NCBI GenBank assembly: GCA_031082125.1
Contig: JAVHLM010000002.1
Coordinates: forward strand, 1 to 64,000
Source of the DNA: Candidatus Eremiobacterota bacterium
GTDB taxonomy: Bacteria > Vulcanimicrobiota > CADAWZ01 > Ess09-12
DNA: 64,000 bases
Direction: 5' to 3'
In this document: one piece after another, positions 51,999 through 61,632 of the stretch
Layout of the letters: each line of letters begins with the position of its first letter
Numbering within the stretch: position 1 is the first letter of the stretch
Made by a program: the position numbers and the translations under genes
The notes under the pieces: model-generated
Seen by the model: the letters and a program-made list of their open reading frames with translations, nothing else
Told to the model about the DNA's origin: nothing
The model's database searches: none

Positions 51999-54830
51999 AT
52001 GAAAACCAAGAACCTCTGGAAATGGATTCTCGCGGGAGTAATCTTTACGGTCCTCTTTTTCTTCTGGAGAATAGTATACCTTATCACTGAGTGGCTCTGG
52101 TACCGGGGAAACGGCTATGAGGCCGTCTTTAATAAGCTGCTGTGGAGCCAGGTGATCTGCGGGTTCTCCATAGGCCTTCTCTTTTTCATAGTCATCGGCA
52201 TCAACCATCTGCTGGCCATGAAGTTCCGGTCCAAGGCCCCCCAGTTCCTCGGCGACAACGTGCTCCAGATGCCGGGTGTGTTCTATTTCGATCATTACAT
52301 GCACAGGGTCGGCCTCATTTTCTGCATCTGCGTGGCCTTTCTTGCCGGCCTGGAGGCCTCAACGAGGTGGGATCTCTTTTTGAAAGCCATGAACCCCGTG
52401 GCCTTCGGCCTGAAGGACCCCCTTTTCGGCCTGGATGTGAGCTTCTATGTCTTTCTCCTCCCCCTCTTCGAGTACCTCAGCTATGGCGCCTTTGTCCTCG
52501 TGCTCATCTCGCTTCTTTATACGACCGTCATCTATATTCTCGGGCGCGGCATCCACTACACGCCCAAGGAATTCTACGTGCCGAAAAATCCCAAGATACA
52601 TATTCTTGTCCTTATCACCCTCATGCTCGCCGTAAAGGCATGGGGATACCATCTTTCGCAGTACAGGCTGCTTTTTTCCAAGGACGGTCTGGTCTTTGGC
52701 GCCATGTATACCGACGTTTTCGCGGTGCTCCCCTTTCTCAAGTTCGCCGTCATCATATGCATCATCGGTGCCGTCGTCGTGCTTTTCGATGCCTTTACCC
52801 GCTATTTCCGATTCACGCTGGGCACCGTTCTCGCCGTGCTGCTGGTCTCTCTTATCGGCGGCGTGGTGTACCCCGGGATTATGCAGAAGTTTCTGGTTGC
52901 ACCCAATGAGCTCAACAAGGAAAAGCCTTTTATCGCCAGGAACATCGACTTTACCCGCTATGCCTTCGGCCTTGACAGGATCGAGGAGCAGGAGTTCTCT
53001 GCCAATGAAGATCTCCGCTGGGCCGATATCGAGAAGAACAATATGACCATCAAGAACGTGCGCCTCTGGGATCACAAGCCTTTGCTTGAAACTTACTCGG
53101 AGCTTCAGGAAATCCGCACGTACTATAATTTCTTCGACGTGGACAACGACCGCTACATAGTAAACGGCGAATACCGCCAGACCATGCTCTCGCCGCGGGA
53201 GCTCTCCTATGAAAAGCTCCCCGACAAGAAGTGGATAAACCAGACCTTTATCTATACCCATGGCTACGGGGGATGCCTCGGGCCGGTGAACAAGGTGACA
53301 GAGGACGGGCTCCCGGAGTTCTTTATCAAGGATATCCCCCCTCTGAGCAGCGCTTCAATCTCCCTAACCCGTCCCGAGATTTATTTCGGCGAGATGACCA
53401 ATACTTACTCCATTGTGAACTCAGGCGTCAAGGAGTTTGACTATCCTTTTGGCGACAAGAACATGTACTGCCAGTACCAGGGCTCGGGAGGCTTTCCCAT
53501 TGACAGCTTCTGGAAGCGCCTGCTCTTCGCCTTCCGCTTTCATGAGCTCAAGATCATGCTCAGCACCGATATCAAGCCCACAAGCAGGATACTGTTTTAC
53601 AGGAACATCAATGAGGCCATAAAGAGGATCACCCCCTATGTCCATTATGATTCCGATCCCTATATGGTCATTTCGGAGGGGCGTCTCTTCTGGATCGTTG
53701 ACGGCTATACCATCTCGGCAAATTACCCATACTCGCAGCCCATCCCTGAGCTGGGAAACTATATCAGGAACTCGGTGAAAGTGGTCATAGACGCCTACAA
53801 CGGCACGATGAAGTTCTATATCAGCGATGCATCGGATCCCCTCATAAGCTGCTACAGCACCATCTTCCCCGGTGTCTTTGAGCCCATTGCGAAGATGCCC
53901 CCCGACCTGAGGGCCCACATGCGCTACCCTGAAGGGTTCTTTTATGCCCAGGCCCTTATGTACGCCACATACCACATGACTGATCCCCAGGTCTTTTACA
54001 ACAAGGAGGACCTCTGGAAGATACCGGCCCAGCGGAGTGAAAAACACGAGGGCGACATGCGCCCCTACTATACGATCCTGAAGTTTCCCCCGCCCCATGG
54101 CAACAAGGAGGAGTTTATCCTCATGATCCCCTTTACTCCCTCCAGGAAAGCCAATATGATTGCCTGGATGGCGGCCCGGTGTGACGCGCCCCATTACGGA
54201 AAGATACTTGTCTATTCGTTCCCCAAGGACAAGCTGATTTACGGGCCTCAGCAGATAGACTCCCGTATAGACCAGGATCCCGAGATCTCCAAGCAGCTTT
54301 CCCTCTGGGGGCAGGGCGGCTCTGAAGTCATCAGGGGAAGCCTCCTCGTGATCCCCATTGAGGATTCCCTGCTCTACATCGAGCCCCTTTACCTTGCCGC
54401 CGAGAAGGGCAAGATCCCCCAGCTCAAGCGTGTCCTTGTCGTGTATGGGAGCAATGTGGCAATGGAGGAAAACCTTGAGGCTTCGCTCAGAAAAGTCTTC
54501 ACGGTCGCGGGCGGCCCGGTACCGTCTACGGGCGATTTCTCCGGTGAGCCAAAAGGCCAGGGGTATGAACCGGGAGAGGATATGAAGACGCTCATTATCG
54601 AGGCGAACCGTCACTATGACAAGGCCCGGGCATTCCAGCGCGAAGAGAACTGGAGCGGGTACGGCGAGGAAATGAAGCACCTCCGTGCGGCGCTTGAACA
54701 GCTGAAAAAGCTCTCAGAAAAGCAGGCGACTCCTGATGAAGGAAAGCTTCCCCGCAAAGACAGTGATGGCACACCCACTCCCGGCGGGGGAGAGCAGGGC
54801 CTCGATGAGGGGAAGCCCGCCGTTAAATAA
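51999..54830 (+). CDS. UPF0182-family membrane protein
   Basis: 943 residues. The N-terminal third has about seven membrane helices (WKWILAGVIFTVLFFFWRI, and so on) and the remainder is a large extracytoplasmic domain typical of UPF0182 (PF03699). A Pro/Lys/Glu-rich tail (about 900-943) is disordered. Members are found in Cyanobacteria, Actinobacteria and related lineages; function is unknown. The 3' end overlaps the cNMP-GAF gene by 8 bp (convergent). Confidence 0.88.
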   Translation: MKTKNLWKWILAGVIFTVLFFFWRIVYLITEWLWYRGNGYEAVFNKLLWSQVICGFSIGLLFFIVIGINHLLAMKFRSKAPQFLGDNVLQMPGVFYFDHYMHRVGLIFCICVAFLAGLEASTRWDLFLKAMNPVAFGLKDPLFGLDVSFYVFLLPLFEYLSYGAFVLVLISLLYTTVIYILGRGIHYTPKEFYVPKNPKIHILVLITLMLAVKAWGYHLSQYRLLFSKDGLVFGAMYTDVFAVLPFLKFAVIICIIGAVVVLFDAFTRYFRFTLGTVLAVLLVSLIGGVVYPGIMQKFLVAPNELNKEKPFIARNIDFTRYAFGLDRIEEQEFSANEDLRWADIEKNNMTIKNVRLWDHKPLLETYSELQEIRTYYNFFDVDNDRYIVNGEYRQTMLSPRELSYEKLPDKKWINQTFIYTHGYGGCLGPVNKVTEDGLPEFFIKDIPPLSSASISLTRPEIYFGEMTNTYSIVNSGVKEFDYPFGDKNMYCQYQGSGGFPIDSFWKRLLFAFRFHELKIMLSTDIKPTSRILFYRNINEAIKRITPYVHYDSDPYMVISEGRLFWIVDGYTISANYPYSQPIPELGNYIRNSVKVVIDAYNGTMKFYISDASDPLISCYSTIFPGVFEPIAKMPPDLRAHMRYPEGFFYAQALMYATYHMTDPQVFYNKEDLWKIPAQRSEKHEGDMRPYYTILKFPPPHGNKEEFILMIPFTPSRKANMIAWMAARCDAPHYGKILVYSFPKDKLIYGPQQIDSRIDQDPEISKQLSLWGQGGSEVIRGSLLVIPIEDSLLYIEPLYLAAEKGKIPQLKRVLVVYGSNVAMEENLEASLRKVFTVAGGPVPSTGDFSGEPKGQGYEPGEDMKTLIIEANRHYDKARAFQREENWSGYGEEMKHLRAALEQLKKLSEKQATPDEGKLPRKDSDGTPTPGGGEQGLDEGKPAVK

Positions 54831-55875
54831 CGCTCTTGAAGTACATTCTCCTGAACTTCTCGCGGGCCGTGTGCTCCTCCTTGATGCGCGAGGTTTTCAC
54901 TTCCAGCGATACCTGCTTTGCAATGGCTGATGTGAGGAGAATCTCGCTCTTGTTGAAGGGGATGAAGTCATCCTTCTTGAGGAGGAAGATGAAGCCGATG
55001 GGCTCCTGTTCCACTTTCATCGGCGCGATGAGGAGCCACGAGGGAATGTTCCCTGTCCCGAGGATAAATTTGAGGGTCTCATCAATAAAGGATCCGTCTA
55101 TTGCAGTGGTCAAGCCTTTTTCCATAACCTGCTTCATGACGCCCGTGAGGGGAACGCCCCGTGCTTCGGGGTTTACCGGTGTCACGCCGTGAAGCGCTTC
55201 AAACTCCATGAGCTGGCTGAAGGGGTTGTAGACAAGGAGGGCCCCGTCTTTCAGCTCGAGGGAGACCAGGAGGGTGTCCAGGATTTTTAAAGCCTGCTCC
55301 TCTATGGGTTTCTCACCGCTCAGCACGTTTCCGATCTCGTAGAAGGTGATGAGCTTCATATGGTTCGCGCGGAGCCTGTTCGACTGGATCCTTATCATGG
55401 AGAAGAGGATTTTCGTGAAGGCTTCGGGGTGAGCCTGCAGCAGCTCAACGAAGCGGGAGCCGTCGATGACGAGAAGCTGCGACCCCTCGGTGGTCTCGGC
55501 ACGGGCAGAGCGGCGGGCGTTCTCGAAGACGGCCATCTCCCCGAAAAAGTCCCCCGGATCGCAGTAGTCGATGATCAGCTCCCTCCCCCTGCCCCAGTCG
55601 ATGCTTTTCATGATGGCCACCTGGCCGTAGTCCACGATGTAGATCCTGTCGCCGGGATCCTTTTCGTTGAATATTACCTGGCCGGCGTTGTAACGCTCTA
55701 TTTTCATGTAGGAGAGAAGCTCTCTCTGGAGCGCAGGATCGAGATCCTTGAAGAGGCCGATCTTGTCAAGGACCTCCTTGATGTCCTCGAGGCCTTCGAA
55801 GGAGACGGGGTGCGGCGATCCTTTCCGGGAAGATCCTGGTACCGCCTTTTTCCTGCCTTTTGGTTTCTCAGTCAT
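54823..55875 (-). CDS. cNMP-binding and GAF domain protein
   Basis: 350 residues. A cyclic-nucleotide-binding beta-roll (about 40-155, with GDFFGEMAVFENARRSARAE phosphate cassette) is followed by a GAF domain (about 185-335). No HTH or enzyme domain is visible, so it is a sensor or adaptor. The basic N-terminus (1-28) is Lys-rich. It lies 11 bp upstream of... the downstream side of the PilT-like gene in the same direction and may be co-transcribed with it, suggesting that a cyclic nucleotide tunes pilus retraction. Confidence 0.8.
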   Translation of the reverse strand: MTEKPKGRKKAVPGSSRKGSPHPVSFEGLEDIKEVLDKIGLFKDLDPALQRELLSYMKIERYNAGQVIFNEKDPGDRIYIVDYGQVAIMKSIDWGRGRELIIDYCDPGDFFGEMAVFENARRSARAETTEGSQLLVIDGSRFVELLQAHPEAFTKILFSMIRIQSNRLRANHMKLITFYEIGNVLSGEKPIEEQALKILDTLLVSLELKDGALLVYNPFSQLMEFEALHGVTPVNPEARGVPLTGVMKQVMEKGLTTAIDGSFIDETLKFILGTGNIPSWLLIAPMKVEQEPIGFIFLLKKDDFIPFNKSEILLTSAIAKQVSLEVKTSRIKEEHTAREKFRRMYFKSVI

Positions 55876-55886
55876 TGGAAGCCTCC

Positions 55887-56960
55887 CTAAACATAGAGCC
55901 CTACCATGCGGTCAAGCTGGGACTGCACCGCTTCCACGTCAAACGCCTTGGAGAGCACCGTGTCGATGCTTATGGCGCCCTGCTTGTAAATCTCTATCAG
56001 CGCCTGGTCCATTGTTCTCATTTCCGGTATGCCGCTCGTAACCATGGCGTTGTAGATGAGGTGCACGTCATTCTGCCTGATAAGGTTAGCAATGGCGGGA
56101 GTGACGAACATGATTTCCCTTGCCGCCACAAGGCCCGAGCCCTCGGAGCGCGGCACAAGCTGCTGGGAGACCACAAGCTTGAGGACCCCTGCGAGCTGAA
56201 CTGCCACCTGCTGCTGCTGGTAAGCAGGGAACACGTCAACAACCCGGGAAAGGGTCTGAGGGGCATTGATGGTGTGGAGGTTGGCTATCACAAGATGCCC
56301 CGTCTCGGCGAGGGTGAGGGTCGCGGCGATAGTCTCAAGGTCGCGCATTTCGCCGACCATGATCACGTCGGGATCCTGGCGCAGGATGGCCCTGAGAGCA
56401 TTGGCATAGGAAAGGGAATCCTGGCGCATCTGGCGCTGATCAATGACGCACTTGTCATTTTCAAAAATAAACTCGATGGGATCCTCCAGGGTGATTATAT
56501 GGAGCGACCGGCTGTGATTGAGGTGCTCCACCAGGGCGGCGCAGGTCGTCGATTTGCCGCTCCCTGCCGACCCGGTGACAAGGATAAGGCCCCATGGCTG
56601 TTCGGAAATTTTCAGTATGGACTTGGGGAGCATAATCTCTTCGGGGAGAGGGGGCCTGAAGCCGATGATCCTGAAGGCCGATGCCACGCTGTTGCGCTGC
56701 TTGTAAAGGTTGACGCGGAAGCGGGAGAGCCCCTTGATCTCATAATTCATGTCCAGCTCGCCGTCAGACTCGAACTTCTTTATCTGGTCATGGTTCAGGA
56801 TTCCGTAAAGGAGGCGCTTTGTCTCATCAGCGGAGATTCGCTGCGTCGAGATGGCCTTGAGGGTGCCGAGAATCCTGTAATAGGGCGCGTTGTTTGCTGA
56901 GATCAGTATATCGGTGGCGCCATCTGCCACACCTCGCCGAAGGATTTCAATCAGTTCCAT
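55887..56960 (-). CDS. PilT-like type IV pilus retraction ATPase
   Basis: 357 residues from ATG 56960 (AAGGGGGAG upstream); an earlier in-frame start adds about 20 residues. It has Walker A GSAGSGKST (about 130-138), an Asp box TLEDPIEF, Walker B VGEMRDLETI and a His box TGHLVIANLHT, as in the secretion-ATPase family. PilT powers retraction of type IV pili. The chain ends MVGLYV without the AIRNLIRE motif seen in many PilT, so PilU or a related subtype is possible. The cNMP-GAF gene follows 11 bp later. Confidence 0.88.
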   Translation of the reverse strand: MELIEILRRGVADGATDILISANNAPYYRILGTLKAISTQRISADETKRLLYGILNHDQIKKFESDGELDMNYEIKGLSRFRVNLYKQRNSVASAFRIIGFRPPLPEEIMLPKSILKISEQPWGLILVTGSAGSGKSTTCAALVEHLNHSRSLHIITLEDPIEFIFENDKCVIDQRQMRQDSLSYANALRAILRQDPDVIMVGEMRDLETIAATLTLAETGHLVIANLHTINAPQTLSRVVDVFPAYQQQQVAVQLAGVLKLVVSQQLVPRSEGSGLVAAREIMFVTPAIANLIRQNDVHLIYNAMVTSGIPEMRTMDQALIEIYKQGAISIDTVLSKAFDVEAVQSQLDRMVGLYV

Positions 56961-57138
56961 GGTCTCCCCCTTGTCGGAAGAATAAAGTGCTCCATTTTCT
57001 CTCATTGGAAAATTAGACAAAGAATGTTTTTTCCCTCTTCATGGAGAAGCTTTTGGCAGTATGAAAGCCTGAGGATTTTGGAACAGGGCAGAAAATTTTC
57101 CATTGAAGGCTGGCAAGACAACCCAGGGAGATGAGGCT

Positions 57139-58332
57139 ATGAAGAACAGGACATTCGGACGGGCCGGCTCGTTCGCAGTGGCAGCCATTGTGCTGTCTTT
57201 CCTTTATGTGCTCGGGACGCCTTCGGGCGCCGACGAGGAGGAGAAGCCCCTGCGTATCGATAGCAGGTTCGCTGAGCATCTTTACGTGGTGAGCGCCTCC
57301 GAAAAATACCGCAGAGAGGGAAAAAACCTTTTTATCATTGATGTCAAAGCCACCTTTTCTCCAAAGGGCAAAGGGGCCCCGCCGGTCCAGCTGTCGCAGA
57401 AGGTGGAGCAGTGCGCCTTCACGGCCGATGGGTCACTGTGCCTGTGCATAAACTACGATGAGCCCCGTCTCGTCGCGCTTGACGCGGAAAAAGCGGCTGA
57501 GAGCCCTGACGAGGCCGCAGCTTTCGACGTAGCCCTCTCGGCTCCCCCCGTCCAGCTCGCCGTTATGAGAAAAAAGCCCTTCGCTTTCGTGGTGACAAAG
57601 GAAAAGTCTGTAATAGAGGTGATCGATCTCACCCGGAAGGCCACCTGCGCCACCGTCCCCCTCAAAGTTCAGGCCCCTGTGACGGCCATGGCCCTTTCCC
57701 CCGACGACAGGTACCTCGTGGTGGTGGAAAAAAAGGTCCATCTCTTTGAGGCGGAAAAGCTCACTGACCGTACCCGCAGCACCGAATGCGGCGCCTTCAC
57801 CCCGCGCCTTGGTGCCTCCTCGGTGCTCTGTGACCCCGACGGCGCAGTCCTCTATGAATCGGACCTGAGCAGGGTGGTGCTCTCGCTTGTGGATATCGGG
57901 AAGCTGCTTACCGATCCCCGCAATGCCGAGCTCTCCCAGGGAAGGACAGCCCTTCTCCCCCAGGAGCGCATTGGGAACAGGGAAAAAGAAGGCACTCCAT
58001 GCAACATGGCCCTCTGTCCCGGCACACCGTATCTCTTCATGACCCATCCTTCAATTGACCGCATGAGCGTCGTCGATACGGAGAAGATGAAGGGCGGCGA
58101 GGCTTTATGGGGGGTGTCAAGAGTCTCCACGGGGCATTGTCCCCTCCAGGTGTGCTTTACCGAGGGGGCCGAGTATGCCGTAGTGAACAACAGCCTCTCG
58201 GGGAACCTCTACTTTTACGATGCGCCGCGTTGCATCTCTGAGCCTGCCGATGCGCTGGTGATGAAGCTTGCCATCGCCAGGCCCTCTTTCATGGCGCTCA
58301 GGCCCAGGGGGACCAGAAATGAGAGCCCTTAG
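57139..58332 (+). CDS. Exported beta-propeller-like protein
   Basis: 397 residues from ATG 57139 (GGGAGATGAGG upstream); a longer in-frame reading from 57103 has no site. Signal peptide (about 8-30, LSFLYVLGTPSGA). The mature chain has repeated strands such as CAFTADGSLCLCINYDEPRLVALD and ALSPDDRYLVVVEKKVHLFEAE, typical of YVTN/WD-like propellers. No catalytic residues seen. Its 3' end overlaps the coiled-coil gene by 4 bp (convergent). Confidence 0.7.
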   Translation: MKNRTFGRAGSFAVAAIVLSFLYVLGTPSGADEEEKPLRIDSRFAEHLYVVSASEKYRREGKNLFIIDVKATFSPKGKGAPPVQLSQKVEQCAFTADGSLCLCINYDEPRLVALDAEKAAESPDEAAAFDVALSAPPVQLAVMRKKPFAFVVTKEKSVIEVIDLTRKATCATVPLKVQAPVTAMALSPDDRYLVVVEKKVHLFEAEKLTDRTRSTECGAFTPRLGASSVLCDPDGAVLYESDLSRVVLSLVDIGKLLTDPRNAELSQGRTALLPQERIGNREKEGTPCNMALCPGTPYLFMTHPSIDRMSVVDTEKMKGGEALWGVSRVSTGHCPLQVCFTEGAEYAVVNNSLSGNLYFYDAPRCISEPADALVMKLAIARPSFMALRPRGTRNESP

Positions 58333-58937
58333 CCGGCTGCTTTCTCCCTTTCAAGGCGGTCCTTCTCGTACATGAGCTCCTTGAGCTTGTAGCGCAGGTT
58401 CGAGGCATTGTCCTTCGCGTAGTAGTTCTCGTTGTTGATGCTGTCAACTGCGCTCGACAGCGAGTTGAACTCGGAGTTGAGGTCGTTTATCTTCCACTGG
58501 CAGCTGGTGATGGTGTCATAGAGCTTCATTATCTCATCATCAAGCCGCTCCTTTTCCCTTGCGAGGGAATGGAGATCAGAGCCTTCCGCATAGCGCATCT
58601 TTTCCTTGACGGTGTACCGCCGGCCCTCGGCGTCGGCCTTCCTGTCGTTTGCTTTTGAGAGCTCATTATTGTTGCGCCAGAGCTCACCTTTTATATACTC
58701 CCTTTTGCGGGCGATCTCATCAAGCTTTCCCTGGTTGGTATTGACACGGTATTCCACATTTGCAAGCTCATACTTGTTCTTCTCGATCTCATTTTTGACC
58801 CATTCAAGGCGCTGCTCCTTGCTGTAGTCCCAGTACTTGTATTGCTGCTCGTAATCGCTGGTCTGCCACCCTGCAAGGCTCACCGATGGCGAGGTATAGG
58901 CATATGATGAAGCTGACGGCACTGATGAAGCGTACAT
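58329..58937 (-). CDS. Coiled-coil protein
   Basis: 202 residues. The Ser/Tyr-rich N-terminus (1-30) has no signal. Residues about 35-200 form long heptad-type helices rich in Lys, Glu, Asn and Leu, broken once near YDTITSCQW. Structural or filament-like role is inferred; no family recognised. The upstream AT-rich stretch has TTAACA-like half-sites (59010-59036) but no clean 11-bp pair. Ribosome site GGGAGGAAAGGG before ATG 58937. Confidence 0.65.
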   Translation of the reverse strand: MYASSVPSASSYAYTSPSVSLAGWQTSDYEQQYKYWDYSKEQRLEWVKNEIEKNKYELANVEYRVNTNQGKLDEIARKREYIKGELWRNNNELSKANDRKADAEGRRYTVKEKMRYAEGSDLHSLAREKERLDDEIMKLYDTITSCQWKINDLNSEFNSLSSAVDSINNENYYAKDNASNLRYKLKELMYEKDRLEREKAAG

Positions 58938-59135
58938 GTCCCTTTCCTCCCGGAACTTATGGTATGCTTTTATAGTAACATAAGTTTTTTCTCTTTTTTA
59001 TAGATGCCTCGTTAACTTTTTCTGTGAAAATGTTAATTTCGGTACAGGTGGGGATGAGGGCCCTTCACGGCGCCGCTTGCCTGTGTGAGCCCCCTCTTAT
59101 AACCTGCAGTGAGGGAGGAAAAAGGGGTTGACCCG

Positions 59136-60596
59136 ATGCAGGGCGAAAGAAAACAGGAAAAACAGTCACGGGGCAGTGAAACGTTGCAGCAAAGCAGGGT
59201 CAGGCACGGCATGGCTTCTTTCCCGGTGAAGCATTGGAGAGCACTGATGGCACTCGGTACCCTCATCCTCTTTTTCACCCTTTTTTCTTGCCGCGAAGTG
59301 TCAGGGAAGAGCCCTTTTGAAGGGAAAGGGAGGAGCTTTGCAGGGAAGAAATCAAAGATGGTGAGTGAAGGGGAGCTTGCCGACATACGGGAGCGCCATG
59401 TAAAGCTCGCCGACAGCCTTGCGGCGAAAGAGGATTACAGGGGAGCCTGCATCGCCTATCAGAAAGCCCTCGATGAGCTGATGAAAAGGGGCATGGACCA
59501 TGGCTTCGATGAGTGGATGAGAATTTACGGGAGCCTTTATAAGCAGGTGGACGGGAAGCTCAGGAAAAGCCGGTCGCTCTTCGAGGCGGGAAGAAAACAT
59601 TTCCTTGCAGACCTCTATTCCCGTCACCAGAAGGAGCGGCTTTCCCAGGCAGCGTCACTTTCAGGTACTGTGAGGTCCACCCCCTTGAAGAAGGCCGGGA
59701 GCCTCTCCCTTGACGGCACCCTTGTGCTGGCCGTAGCGCCTTCAGATTCACCCTTTGCAGATTCCAGGCAGGTCGTGGGCCTCTTTGCTGCCGAATCGGG
59801 AGAAAAGCTTTACGAAGAGAGCCCTGTGCCCGATGACAGGCACAACCCCCAGATAACGCGCTGGGGCCGGTCCTATCTCATGCGGAACCCGGTCTGGTCC
59901 CCAGACGGCACCAGGTATGCCTATACTCTCAACGGCGCCCTCTGCGTGAATGACGACGGATCGGGGAAACCGGTCCTTGTCTCGGCCATTCCTGATTCCC
60001 GCACCGAGAACGACGTGGCCTTCTGGTGGTCCCCCGACGGAAAGAAGCTTGCCTATGTCCGTGATGACGGGAAAAGCAGGACGGTATACTGGAACATGGC
60101 GGCAGGAGCCTCGGAGCAGAAGGTGTCAGCAGGTTCGAGGGCCTGCTTCTCTTCCGATTCCTCGATGATTGCCGTTATCGCGGCATCAAGGGTCCACCTC
60201 TTCTCCCTTGCCACGGGCAGAAGCGAGGCACTGGGTTCAGGCGATGAGTGTGCATTTTCTCCCGATGACTCCCTTGTAGCCGTCGTGAAAAGGCAGGGGG
60301 GGACATGGAGCCTTGATGCCTGCGATCTGAAAAAAAGGAGAGAAACCGGGCTCGCAAGCTCCAGGGATTTCAGGGCTTTTACAGGAAGCACCCCCAGGGA
60401 TATCACCTTTCTCTCGAGGAACCTTCTTGCCTTTACCTTGAGCGGATCCCGGGGAGGCCGCAGGGTGAGCGAGATATGGGCCTGTTCCCTTCCCCAGGGC
60501 GGCATCAGCATGGTGAGAGAAGGGGAGCTGCGCCAGTGGCTTGCCACCCCCATGAGGCTTGCCACCGAGCAGGAGCTTCTTTTTTTCTCCCGGTGA
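59136..60596 (+). CDS. Envelope-anchored WD40/TolB-like beta-propeller protein
   Basis: 486 residues from ATG 59136 (AAAGGGG upstream). A basic N-terminus and membrane helix (LMALGTLILFFTLFSC) end at a Cys that is only a poor lipobox (LFSC), so it is either a lipoprotein or a single-pass protein. A helical region (about 85-150) with EDYRGACIAYQKALDELMKR follows, like a TPR. The C-terminal 330 residues hold WD40-like PD40 blades (WSPDGTRYAYTL, WSPDGKKLAYVRDD, FSPDDSLVAVV). Function unknown. Confidence 0.7.
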   Translation: MQGERKQEKQSRGSETLQQSRVRHGMASFPVKHWRALMALGTLILFFTLFSCREVSGKSPFEGKGRSFAGKKSKMVSEGELADIRERHVKLADSLAAKEDYRGACIAYQKALDELMKRGMDHGFDEWMRIYGSLYKQVDGKLRKSRSLFEAGRKHFLADLYSRHQKERLSQAASLSGTVRSTPLKKAGSLSLDGTLVLAVAPSDSPFADSRQVVGLFAAESGEKLYEESPVPDDRHNPQITRWGRSYLMRNPVWSPDGTRYAYTLNGALCVNDDGSGKPVLVSAIPDSRTENDVAFWWSPDGKKLAYVRDDGKSRTVYWNMAAGASEQKVSAGSRACFSSDSSMIAVIAASRVHLFSLATGRSEALGSGDECAFSPDDSLVAVVKRQGGTWSLDACDLKKRRETGLASSRDFRAFTGSTPRDITFLSRNLLAFTLSGSRGGRRVSEIWACSLPQGGISMVREGELRQWLATPMRLATEQELLFFSR

Positions 60597-60762
60597 GGTC
60601 CCCGGTGCCGGGAAGAGAGAAAAGGAGTTTCCTCTCCCTCCATGGAATGTACCCCTTATCATGGGGGCTGCCACACAAGAAAAAGCTCCCTCCCCCTTGC
60701 AGTGGCCGGGACATTCCCGGCGATTCCGAAGAGATACTTTGATCCAGGTAAGAGGTGAGAAT

Positions 60763-61632
60763 GTGAAGCTTTTTGAGAAGAAGAAAATTTCGCGGCCCAC
60801 GTTCAAGGTGGAGAAACCGTCAAAATCCTCGAAGGATGACAAGCAGGACAACCTCTGGGTGAAGTGTGAGCAGTGCGGCTCCCCTCTCTTTGAAAAAATT
60901 TTTCTGCAGAACCTCAGGGTCTGCGATAAATGCGGCTTCCACCACAAGCTTTTTGCCCAGGAGCGCATGACCATGCTCGTCGATCCGGGAACCTTCGAGG
61001 AGCTTGACAGGGAGCTTTCCCCAGCCGATCCCCTCAACTTCGGGAAGGAATACATGGATAAAATGAAGGAGGACACGGCGAAGACCAGCCTGAAAGACGC
61101 GATTCTTACCGGGAGCGCCACCATGGGCGGCCATCCCGTGATGCTCGGCATCATGGATTTCCATTTCCGCGGAGGGAGCATGGGCTCGGTGGTGGGGGAA
61201 AAGATAGCCCGCATCTTTGAGGCCGCCATGGAAAAAAGAAGCGCGGTCATCACTGTCACTTCATCTGGAGGCGCCCGCATGCAGGAGGGTGTTCTTGCCC
61301 TCATGCAGATGGCCAAGACAAGCGCCCTCACGGTGAGCCTCGGAAAAGAGAGGCTTCCCTACATCGTAATCATTACTGACCCCACTACCGGAGGCGTTTC
61401 AGCGAGCTTCGCCTCCCTGGGGGATGTCATCATCGCCGAGCCCCACGCGATTATCGGCTTTTCCGGCCCCCGGGTCATCGAGCAGACAATACGCCAGAAG
61501 CTCCCGCCCGGCTTCCAGAGCTCGGAGTTCTACCTGAAGCACGGTTTCATTGATTGCGTGGTCCACCGCAAGGATATGCGCACCACTCTTATCAAGGTGC
61601 TCAACTTCTTCAGAGAGAGGTACCGGCAATGA
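60763..61632 (+). CDS. accD: Acetyl-CoA carboxylase carboxyltransferase beta subunit
   Basis: 289 residues from GTG 60763 (AGAGGTGAG upstream), the usual length; a longer frame runs upstream without support. It has the four-Cys zinc ribbon (CEQCGS ... CDKCGF) and the crotonase-type carboxyltransferase core (SSGGARMQEG, GGVSASFASLGD). It works with AccA to carboxylate acetyl-CoA for fatty acid synthesis. Overlaps accA by 4 bp (ATGA). Confidence 0.97.
   Translation: MKLFEKKKISRPTFKVEKPSKSSKDDKQDNLWVKCEQCGSPLFEKIFLQNLRVCDKCGFHHKLFAQERMTMLVDPGTFEELDRELSPADPLNFGKEYMDKMKEDTAKTSLKDAILTGSATMGGHPVMLGIMDFHFRGGSMGSVVGEKIARIFEAAMEKRSAVITVTSSGGARMQEGVLALMQMAKTSALTVSLGKERLPYIVIITDPTTGGVSASFASLGDVIIAEPHAIIGFSGPRVIEQTIRQKLPPGFQSSEFYLKHGFIDCVVHRKDMRTTLIKVLNFFRERYRQ

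Noticed and set aside
53421-54680. Long open frame opposite the UPF0182 gene (419 codons)
   Set aside because: Antisense shadow; composition follows the complement of the real gene.
55860-56900. Open frame opposite pilT (346 codons)
   Set aside because: Antisense shadow of a clearly recognised ATPase.
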